Origin: SOKG01 sp964502665
GTDB lineage: Bacteria > Chloroflexota > Dehalococcoidia > SZUA-161
NCBI GenBank assembly: GCA_964502665.1
Contig: CAZCXP010000014.1
Coordinates: 1 to 28,704, forward strand
Reading direction: 5' to 3'
DNA length: 28,704 nucleotides
A program made the translations under genes and the position numbers. The notes beneath the pieces are model-generated. The model made no database searches. It saw only the letters and a list, made by a program, of their open reading frames with translations, and had not been told where the DNA came from. Of the stretch, positions 23,560-28,704 are shown in pieces (the first letter of the stretch is position 1; each line of letters begins with the position of its first letter).

Positions 23560-24111
23560 CTAACCGGTATCCTTCGCTTGAACAACCCTTTCGGCGGCGA
23601 CGAATCTCTTGCCCCTGATGTGCATCACCGGCTTAGCCCGGGAGACGTCGAATTGCCCTTTCTCCATGAATTCGTCCTTGCATTCAGCATGCACCACCCT
23701 GCCGACGACCAGTATGTGGTCGCCGGCCTCCTTTTCGAACTCAAGCCGGCACTCAACCCAGCCGACGCACTCTTCAATGGAGGGCGATTTGACCTGCTTC
23801 GACTTTCTTTCAGTTAGACCGGCCTCTTCGATTTCGCTGACACCTTTGGGGAATGCCTTGGAGCAAACCCAAAGCCTGTCCAGAAGCCCTTCGGGCACGA
23901 TGTTCAGCACAAAATCGCCTGTTTCTCTGGCGTTTGCCAGGGTGTGCCTCGCGGGGGTAGCGGCGAAGAGAAGCAGCGGCGGGTTGGACGATACCGGGGT
24001 CACGAAGCTGAAGGGAGCAGCGTTGGCCTTCCCCTCCCTATCCACCGTCGAGATAAGTACGGTGCATCTCGGCGACAGAATCTCATAGAAGCCTGAAGGT
24101 GTGATCTCCAT
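23560..24111 (-). CDS. Flavin reductase-like FMN-binding split-barrel protein
   Basis: A 183-residue protein of the flavin reductase/FMN-binding split-barrel family. The N-terminal flavin-binding region is PRCTVLISTVDREGKANAAPFSFVTPVSSNPPLLLF, with the family's N-A-AP-F and PP signatures. RHTLANARETGDFVLNIV is the flavin-phosphate segment, and the later part has CRLEFEKEAGDHILVVGRVVHAE. It should bind FMN and either reduce it with NAD(P)H or act as a flavoprotein reductase. No partner oxygenase or electron donor is adjacent. It ends 49 bp from the stop of the convergent HapK-like gene. Confidence 0.9.
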   Translation of the reverse strand: MEITPSGFYEILSPRCTVLISTVDREGKANAAPFSFVTPVSSNPPLLLFAATPARHTLANARETGDFVLNIVPEGLLDRLWVCSKAFPKGVSEIEEAGLTERKSKQVKSPSIEECVGWVECRLEFEKEAGDHILVVGRVVHAECKDEFMEKGQFDVSRAKPVMHIRGKRFVAAERVVQAKDTG

Positions 24112-24196
24112 GTTATGCCTCCTAATACGTGGGGAAATCCGAAATACTAATCTCTAAACTCTAAACAAATTCAAATATCAAAATGCAAAGGGAAAA

Positions 24197-24255
24197 GTAG
24201 CGTCGTGACTCCTGTCACGACGAAGGCTTCGTTGCCACAGGAGTGGCAACGCTAC
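24197..24255. repeat. 59-bp double-hairpin palindromic repeat (BIME-like), copy 2
   Basis: Same size as the copy at 2329-2387. Both hairpins and both loops are unchanged; only the centre differs (GC here, AT there). It ends 11 bp before the run of N. The 24112-24536 spacer holds this repeat, the gap and the 98-bp repeat, but no gene. Confidence 0.85.
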
Positions 24256-24266
24256 GCTTGAGCTTT

Positions 24267-24366
24267 NNNNNNNNNNNNNNNNNNNNNNNNNNNNNNNNNN
24301 NNNNNNNNNNNNNNNNNNNNNNNNNNNNNNNNNNNNNNNNNNNNNNNNNNNNNNNNNNNNNNNNNN
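24267..24366. other. Scaffold gap of exactly 100 N
   Basis: An unresolved stretch of 100 N, the conventional placeholder for unknown gap size. It falls between two repeat elements, which is likely why assembly broke here. The frame that runs through it is an artefact. Confidence 0.98.
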
Positions 24367-24430
24367 CTGTGCTTAGGATTTTGAGTTTCGGGTCTGGCCC
24401 TCAATGGCGGTTCACGCGCAACGTCTCCAT

Positions 24431-24528
24431 GTCATTGCGAGGAGCGTTAGCGACGAAGCAATCTGAGCGGTGGGGTGTGCCAAAGAGCCGCGAGATTGCT
24501 TCCCCCGATGAATCGGGGTCGCAATGAC
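24431..24528. repeat. 98-bp palindromic repeat with GTCATTGCGA termini
   Basis: Left end GTCATTGCGAGGAGCG leads to GAAGCAATCT; the right end, read in reverse complement, also starts GTCATTGCGA and leads to GAAGCAATCT. The termini are thus inverted repeats of about 10 bp plus an inner 10-bp pair. An element of this type is widespread in unrelated bacterial genomes. It lies 8 bp from the stop codon of the HAD gene and could serve as a 3'-end hairpin. Confidence 0.8.
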
Positions 24529-24536
24529 ACTTCGGA

Positions 24537-25220
24537 CTAATAACCTTCCAAATAGTCCAGAACCTCAAACAGGTCCTTAGCCTGGTAATCGGGCGGGGGA
24601 GAGCTGGCTACTGGCGGAGGGAGGCCTTTTCGGTTGACCCACACCGTCCTGATCCCGGCCTCTTTGGCCGCAGCTATATCGTGTTCCAGGCTATCGCCAA
24701 TGGCCACGGCATCCTCGGGGCGGGAATTAGTTGACATAAGTGCATTCTCGAAATAGGTGCTGCTGCCTTTTAGTCCCAGGTGGTTGTGGTCAAAGGCGTA
24801 GTTGAAATAGCTTCTGCCGGCAGCCTTCTCCAGAGCGTCGGCTTTTTCCGAAGCATGGTCCCCGGTTGCCAGGCAGAGGATATGCTTCTGTTTTACCTTG
24901 TCCAGGAAGGGCAGGCTGTCGGGGAAAAAGGAGGGGTTTACCCAGCACTGCTCCTGCGCTTCCTCGAGCCTTCTAGCTGTCCTGAGAGCCTCGCTTTCAT
25001 GGTAAGGCTTCTTGAGATGCTCGCAGATCAGTTTTTGGTGGAAGAAGAAATCGTCGTGCTTTTCGGGATATCGTTGGTGCACTATCTCCCTGTGCACCAC
25101 CAGATAGGTCTTCATGATTTGCTCGCCGCTCAGCCCTAGTATTCCGTCGAGCGTGGCTGCATACTTGGCATCGGTGTCGTGGAGAGTGCCATCGTAATCT
25201 ATGAAAAGTATCTTACTCAT
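24537..25220 (-). CDS. HAD-superfamily hydrolase
   Basis: A 227-residue HAD phosphatase. Motif I is DYDGT (Asp8 nucleophile, Asp10), preceded by KILFI. Motif II is LATGDH, a Lys lies in HLGLKGSSTYF, and motif IV is AIGDSLEHDI. A helical cap of about 80 residues lies between motifs I and II. These enzymes remove phosphate from small metabolites; the substrate is unknown. It starts 1 nt after the stop of the DUF763 gene, so the two are co-translated. Confidence 0.9.
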   Translation of the reverse strand: MSKILFIDYDGTLHDTDAKYAATLDGILGLSGEQIMKTYLVVHREIVHQRYPEKHDDFFFHQKLICEHLKKPYHESEALRTARRLEEAQEQCWVNPSFFPDSLPFLDKVKQKHILCLATGDHASEKADALEKAAGRSYFNYAFDHNHLGLKGSSTYFENALMSTNSRPEDAVAIGDSLEHDIAAAKEAGIRTVWVNRKGLPPPVASSPPPDYQAKDLFEVLDYLEGY

Positions 25221-25221
25221 G

Positions 25222-26307
25222 TTAGGGAAAGACCCGATGGAGACGCCTTAGAGCCTCCATCTCCTCCCTGTTGCCCAGCTTGGCCTTTCGCACCGCACGC
25301 GCCAGGATATCCACGCTCTGGTCATAAGTCTTCCGGTCCACGGGGTAGGGAATCCCGTCCTTGCCTCCGTGGGCGAAGCTGTAGCGGGCGGGGTCTCGGA
25401 AGCTAGGGGCAACCCCCCAGACCAGCTCGGAGATGAGGCTGAGGGCACGGATTGTCTTGGGGCCCACTCCCGGCATCCCCATCAGGCTCTCGAAGCACTC
25501 CGGCTTGCGCTCATAGGTGTGTAAGAATATCTTCTCCAGGCGGTCGGGGTGGAGGTCCTGCAGGCTGAGGTAGTGGTGGGACGGCAGGTCCAGCGATTTC
25601 CATTTGTTTAGTTCTTTGACCAGGTTCTCGGGGCTCTCTTCGCCGGCAACCTGGGCCACCACAGCCCGCGCCCCCTCGCTTTCAGCGGCCACCATGTTCA
25701 GCGTGCTGCCAACCCCCTGTGAGCAGATAGCGGCGTGAGGCTCGCAGACGAAGTCCACTACACCTTCGCCGAGCCAGTGATATCTGCGAGCGTAGCGGTT
25801 CCTCTCGTTCATTCCCTGCTGGATCACGGCCCAGTCGCCTTTGGCGGTGAACAAGAATGTATGGTGATAGAGCTGATAGCCATCTTGAACTGCGCATGAA
25901 TCCACCTTGGCCGACATCCTGCTGGCATAGACCAGGGGCGCAGGGTCCCTGGAGATGATCTCAGAATATCGGGCGATCTGTGCCGGGGTCTGCCTCGAGG
26001 TCTTTCCCTTGCCCCCGGCTATGTAGAGGCCAAGCTCATTTTCCAGCCCCCTCGTTCCCTCCTTCAGAGCGCCGCAGACCGTGGTGGTGACGCCGCTGGA
26101 ATGCCAGTCGAATCCCAGGACGCAGCCCAGGCCCTGGAACCAGAAAGGGTCCGACAGCCTCCGCAGCATCTCCTCGGGGCCGAACTCGCCTACAATGGCT
26201 ATTGAGATCTCCCGCGACAGCTTCGTCATGCGGTCGAATAGCCAACGGGGCACCTTGCCGCCGTGGAGAGGAAGGTAAGCCACGCCAGTTCTCGTTGCCT
26301 GCCTCAT
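25222..26307 (-). CDS. DUF763 protein with helix-hairpin-helix motif
   Basis: A 361-residue protein matching DUF763, a family known mainly from archaea, Thermotogae and some anaerobes. It starts MRQATRTGVAYLPLHGGKVP, like other members. The middle has CVLGFDWHSSGVTTTVCGALKEG and GYQLYHHTFLFT. Near residues 277-292 is GMPGVGPKTIRALSLIS, a typical helix-hairpin-helix DNA-binding element, and the C-terminal part has SFAHGGKDGIPYPVDRKTYD. The motif suggests a DNA-associated role, but no function has been assigned that I know of. The gene is first in a two-gene operon with the HAD hydrolase, separated by 1 nt. No strong ribosome site was seen before its ATG. Confidence 0.9.
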   Translation of the reverse strand: MRQATRTGVAYLPLHGGKVPRWLFDRMTKLSREISIAIVGEFGPEEMLRRLSDPFWFQGLGCVLGFDWHSSGVTTTVCGALKEGTRGLENELGLYIAGGKGKTSRQTPAQIARYSEIISRDPAPLVYASRMSAKVDSCAVQDGYQLYHHTFLFTAKGDWAVIQQGMNERNRYARRYHWLGEGVVDFVCEPHAAICSQGVGSTLNMVAAESEGARAVVAQVAGEESPENLVKELNKWKSLDLPSHHYLSLQDLHPDRLEKIFLHTYERKPECFESLMGMPGVGPKTIRALSLISELVWGVAPSFRDPARYSFAHGGKDGIPYPVDRKTYDQSVDILARAVRKAKLGNREEMEALRRLHRVFP

Positions 26308-26353
26308 GACTCAATTCTAAGTCAAAAGTGTGCAGACGGCAAGGCGATAATAG

Positions 26354-26384
26354 GTAGGGTGGGTATAGCGCAGCGAAACCCACC
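26354..26384. repeat. Imperfect palindromic GGTGGGT repeat (31 bp)
   Basis: GTAGGGTGGGT at the left and ACCCACC at the right enclose ATAGCGCAGCGAA. This is the same arm sequence, in the opposite orientation, as the repeat at 26494-26528, so the two could pair over about 170 bp. They bracket a spacer (26385-26493) with CAGTAGTCAGTAATC-type low-complexity repeats and no gene. Confidence 0.65.
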
Positions 26385-26493
26385 AGCCAGCGGTCAGCCG
26401 TCAGTAGTCAGTAATCGGTCTTGGCCGAAACAATACTAGCGTTATTCATTCCAAGACTGAAAGCTGTGAGCTGGCAACTGATGGCTTTGGCAA

Positions 26494-26528
26494 GGTGGGT
26501 TACGTTGTCACTTCACCCACCCTACGCT
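26494..26528. repeat. 35-bp palindromic repeat, copy 1
   Basis: Arms GGTGGGT and ACCCACC enclose TACGTTGTCACTTC, with CTACGCT following. It is identical over all 35 bases to 28016-28050. It lies 44 bp upstream of the promoter of the zinc-ribbon gene. Confidence 0.85.
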
Positions 26529-26571
26529 ACTGCTGAATCTATGTCCACGGTTTGGGGAGTGACATGATGGC

Positions 26572-26599
26572 TTGACATTTTCACGTGTAACATTAGAAT
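26572..26599 (+). promoter_or_regulatory. Sigma-70-type promoter for zinc-ribbon/TM2 gene
   Basis: A perfect -35 TTGACA (26572-26577), a 16-bp spacer and -10 TAGAAT (26594-26599). The start would be near 26606, giving a short leader of about 25 nt that carries the GGGGGAGG ribosome site. This is the clearest housekeeping-type promoter in the window. Confidence 0.65.
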
Positions 26600-26630
26600 G
26601 GGGGCGAGTTTGTACTTGGGGGAGGTGTCA

Positions 26631-27077
26631 ATGTTCTGTAGGAACTGCGGCAAAGAGCTGGTTGATAGTCCACAGATTTGCCTTGGCTGTGGGGCCAAAC
26701 CCCTTGCTGGTAGTAGCTTCTGCAATAGCTGTGGCGCCCCAACAGATCCCTTGGCTGAAATATGCGTCAAATGTGGTGTCACACTCGGCAAAGCAGAGGC
26801 GAGAGACATCTCGCACAGCTCAAGGCTAGTCGCTACCTTGCTTTGCCTTTTTTTGGGCCAATTCGGTGTCCACCGATTCTACATGGGCAGGACTGGAAGC
26901 GCAGTTGGGATGCTTGTTTTGGCGATTCTGGGATGGAGCACCGTGTGGATATTTGGACTAGGTTTGATCTTTCTTATACCCGTGTGGATTTGGGCCCTGA
27001 TCGACTTCATCTTTGTCGTCTCGGGAGAAATGAGAGACCACGAAGGCAAGCTCATTAAGAACTGGCAAAGTAGCTGA
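26631..27077 (+). CDS. Zinc-ribbon TM2-domain membrane protein
   Basis: A 148-residue protein. Residues 3-48 have four CxxC pairs (CRNC, CLGC, CNSC, CVKC) forming two double zinc ribbons. The C-terminal part is a TM2 domain: LCLFLGQFGVHRFYMGRTGSAVG, a second helix at about residues 110-130, and WALIDFIFV. ATG 26631 is chosen because GGGGGAGG lies 6 nt upstream. The molecular role of zinc-ribbon/TM2 proteins is unknown; a cytoplasmic metal- or nucleic-acid-linked head on a two-helix membrane hairpin is what the sequence shows. It is followed 167 nt later by another membrane protein gene. Confidence 0.88.
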   Translation: MFCRNCGKELVDSPQICLGCGAKPLAGSSFCNSCGAPTDPLAEICVKCGVTLGKAEARDISHSSRLVATLLCLFLGQFGVHRFYMGRTGSAVGMLVLAILGWSTVWIFGLGLIFLIPVWIWALIDFIFVVSGEMRDHEGKLIKNWQSS

Positions 27078-27244
27078 AGCGGGTGAGAACCTAGCCCTCC
27101 GTACAATTCATGTGGAAGTACAGAGATATACACACCCTGTACTGCACGCTCCTCCCATAGACGACCATCGGGCGCCCTGCTGGGGGACTGTCGGCGGAGA
27201 GCCAGCACGAATCTGCCGCCAGCAAATAGTCAGGAGGTGTTGTT

Positions 27245-27916
27245 GTGAGCGCAAGAAAGGTTCTACTTCTGGTCTTGGGGGTGGTGGTACTACTGATAGC
27301 AGCCGGTCTCATAGTCGTGGGCGGGGCTTTGCTCTGGGCGAACAGCGCTCTTACAGATAGTGAGGGGTTTTATACGACACACACCGTCTATCTCGAAAAG
27401 GATTCGCATGCTATCGTCACCGAGCCCACCCATGTAGATTTGAGAGCGGGTCTCCTATGGAGTTGGGGCGACTTGGCCACCATTAAGGTGGAAGGCTCTA
27501 GCGACGATCTCGCGAAACGGATTTTCATAGGAGTGGCCGAGGAGCCGGATTTGGAAGCCTACCTCAGCGATGTCGAGTACGATGAGATAACCAACTGGCT
27601 AAGTGTTCAAAGAGCAGACTATAGGCATCACTGGGGGGATTCGGAGCCCGCAGCACCCGCGTCCGAGACATTCTGGGTGGAGTCCGCTCATGGCGCTGGA
27701 ACCCAGACCCTGGAGTGGGAGTTGGAGACCGGCCACTATTCGCTCCTGCTGATGAACGATGACGGGTCGGCTGGCGTCGATGTGAGCGTAGTGCTCGGCG
27801 TGAAGGTTCCCTTGTTGGCTGGGATTGGGACAGGATTCATCATCGCGGGGCCGGTGGTGCTAATAATAGGTATCGTGATGGTTTATCGTGCAGCACGCAG
27901 GCGCCAGATACAGTGA
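27245..27916 (+). CDS. Two-TM membrane protein of unknown function
   Basis: A 223-residue protein with transmembrane helices at about 5-30 and 186-212 and a strand-rich extracytoplasmic domain between. Inside it are KRIFIGVAEEPDLEAYLSDVEYDE and FWVESAHGAGTQTLEWELETGHYSLLLMNDDGS. The pattern (FIGIA-x-D-x-x-YL, FW-AS-G-G-TL-WE-ESG-WAVV-MN-DGS) is common in actinobacterial and chloroflexal membrane proteins that have no named function, as I recall. The start is GTG 27245 with AGGAGG 7 nt upstream. The tail after the second helix is short and basic (RAARRRQIQ). Confidence 0.75.
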   Translation: MSARKVLLLVLGVVVLLIAAGLIVVGGALLWANSALTDSEGFYTTHTVYLEKDSHAIVTEPTHVDLRAGLLWSWGDLATIKVEGSSDDLAKRIFIGVAEEPDLEAYLSDVEYDEITNWLSVQRADYRHHWGDSEPAAPASETFWVESAHGAGTQTLEWELETGHYSLLLMNDDGSAGVDVSVVLGVKVPLLAGIGTGFIIAGPVVLIIGIVMVYRAARRRQIQ

Positions 27917-28015
27917 ATCATCGGCATACACGCGAAACTCATAAGAAGAAAATGCTGCGTAAAGGTGGAACGAATTGGCAAGGCAATTCTCTCTGAGTGA
28001 ATCGCGCTTCGCATT

Positions 28016-28050
28016 GGTGGGTTACGTTGTCACTTCACCCACCCTACGCT
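28016..28050. repeat. 35-bp palindromic repeat, copy 2
   Basis: An exact copy of 26494-26528, again about 40 bp before a plus-strand membrane-protein gene (28089). The rest of the 27917-28088 spacer shows nothing else. Confidence 0.85.
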
Positions 28051-28088
28051 AAATTCGCCTGTTCAGGTATTGGGCAAAATGGATTAGA

Positions 28089-28628
28089 ATGTCAGCGGTA
28101 GAAGAGAACGATATAGACCTACTCTACCGTGAAGTCCAGCACTTCCGGCAGGTCCCGCTCTGGCTTCTCCTTCTCTGCCTAGCTGGCGTGGCTATATACG
28201 CTATGGTGGAGCAATTGATTCTGGGTAAACCGTTTGGAGATAATCCTGCGTCGGACACCGTTTTGGCTATTATCGTAGTCGTCTTCGGTTTCGGCTTTCC
28301 CATCTTCTTCTACGTGATTAACCTGGCGACTGAAGTTCGTAGCGATGGCTTATATATTCGCTTCTTCCCCCTCCATCTTTCCTTTCGGAAGATTCCGCTT
28401 GAAGCTCTGAAGACATATGAAGTGCGGACCTACAGGGCCCTTCGGGAGTATGGCGGCTGGGGTATCCGCGGGGGGTGGAGGGGCAAGGCTTACAACGTGA
28501 GCGGCAATCGCGGAGTGCAACTGGAGCTTTCAAACGGGGAACGGATACTAATTGGCTCCCGGAAACCAGACGAATTTGCTGAAGCGCTTGCGTTGGCAGT
28601 GAGGGCAAAAGGTGAGAGCAAGAATTGA
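28089..28628 (+). CDS. DUF6141-like two-TM membrane protein
   Basis: A 179-residue protein with two transmembrane helices (about 23-43 and 59-80) and a cytoplasmic PH-like domain. It contains YEVRTYRALREYGGWGIRGG and VSGNRGVQLELSNGERILIGS, which I recognise as the DUF6141 signature from memory. The strand/strand/loop pattern and the ending KPDEFAEALALAV are like bacterial PH domains. Function unknown. No clear Shine-Dalgarno sequence precedes the ATG. The N-terminal 20 residues, ENDIDLLYREVQHFRQVP, precede the first helix. Confidence 0.8.
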   Translation: MSAVEENDIDLLYREVQHFRQVPLWLLLLCLAGVAIYAMVEQLILGKPFGDNPASDTVLAIIVVVFGFGFPIFFYVINLATEVRSDGLYIRFFPLHLSFRKIPLEALKTYEVRTYRALREYGGWGIRGGWRGKAYNVSGNRGVQLELSNGERILIGSRKPDEFAEALALAVRAKGESKN

Positions 28629-28636
28629 TCTCACAG

Positions 28637-28671
28637 CCTCATCCTAACCCTCTCCCTTTAAGGTAGAGGGG
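28637..28671. repeat. CCCTCTCCCTT-type palindromic repeat, probably partial
   Basis: CCTCATCC then CCCTCTCCCTT (28648-28658) pairs with AAGGTAGAGGG (28660-28670) except for one base. It starts 8 nt after the last stop codon, so it may serve as a transcript end. The remaining bases to 28704 show nothing further. Confidence 0.6.
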
Positions 28672-28704
28672 ATCAAGCGGAGCGGGAATCTGGCCGCTGC
28701 CGGG

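Noticed and set aside
24243..24527. Frame running across the N gap
   Set aside because: A third of it is unknown bases and the rest is the 98-bp repeat.

Overview
The window is one contiguous stretch of bacterial chromosome, with a single 100-base run of N at 24267-24366. It looks like a draft genome or metagenome-derived scaffold of an anaerobic bacterium. The best guess is Chloroflexota, Dehalococcoidia-like. That guess rests on the gene mix (MEDS-PAS sensor, 7TM-type histidine kinase, CD1871A-type CXXC peptide, DUF763, cobalamin-type radical SAM) and on several families of short palindromic repeats between genes. It is an inference, not a phylogenetic result. No rRNA, tRNA, CRISPR array or transposase gene was seen.

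Layout. 1-2115 (-): a large MEDS plus multi-PAS sensor protein running off the left edge. 2116-2673: repeat-filled spacer. 2674-5465 (+): a UbiE/MenG-type methyltransferase, then an orphan 7TM-PAS histidine kinase. 5561-7551: two 207-bp direct repeats (about 88% identical, exactly 1660 bp apart) flank two unusual minus-strand genes. One of these ends like phage structural proteins. Each repeat carries the promoter-side region and N-terminus of a small ORF. 7825-8727 (+): a CDF metal transporter.

8735-18021 (all -) is the most coherent block. It holds a BcrA-like ABC exporter (ATPase plus permease), an OmpR/BaeS-type two-component system with a small secreted Gly/His-rich protein, and a MacAB-like exporter (adaptor, ATPase, permease) followed by an HtrA-like protease. 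The three transcription units each begin with the same promoter architecture: two boxes 11 bp apart, a third box 22 bp upstream, and a -10 hexamer exactly 7 nt downstream. I read this as an envelope-stress or toxic-compound regulon controlled by the two-component system in its middle.

18257-19698 (-) is a compact redox operon: thioredoxin-like lipoprotein, a 48-residue CXXC membrane peptide, and a polyferredoxin membrane protein. 19758-22982 (-) has a B12-binding radical SAM protein, a PHP phosphoesterase and a crotonase-fold protein lacking both canonical hydratase glutamates. 23203-26307 has a small HapK-like protein (+), then (-) a flavin reductase-like protein, a HAD hydrolase and a DUF763 protein, with repeats and the N gap between. 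26631-28628 (+) has three small membrane proteins (zinc-ribbon/TM2, a two-TM protein, a DUF6141-like protein), separated by copies of another palindromic repeat.

Starts were moved inward from the longest reading frame where a Shine-Dalgarno sequence or family length supported it; each case is stated in the entry.
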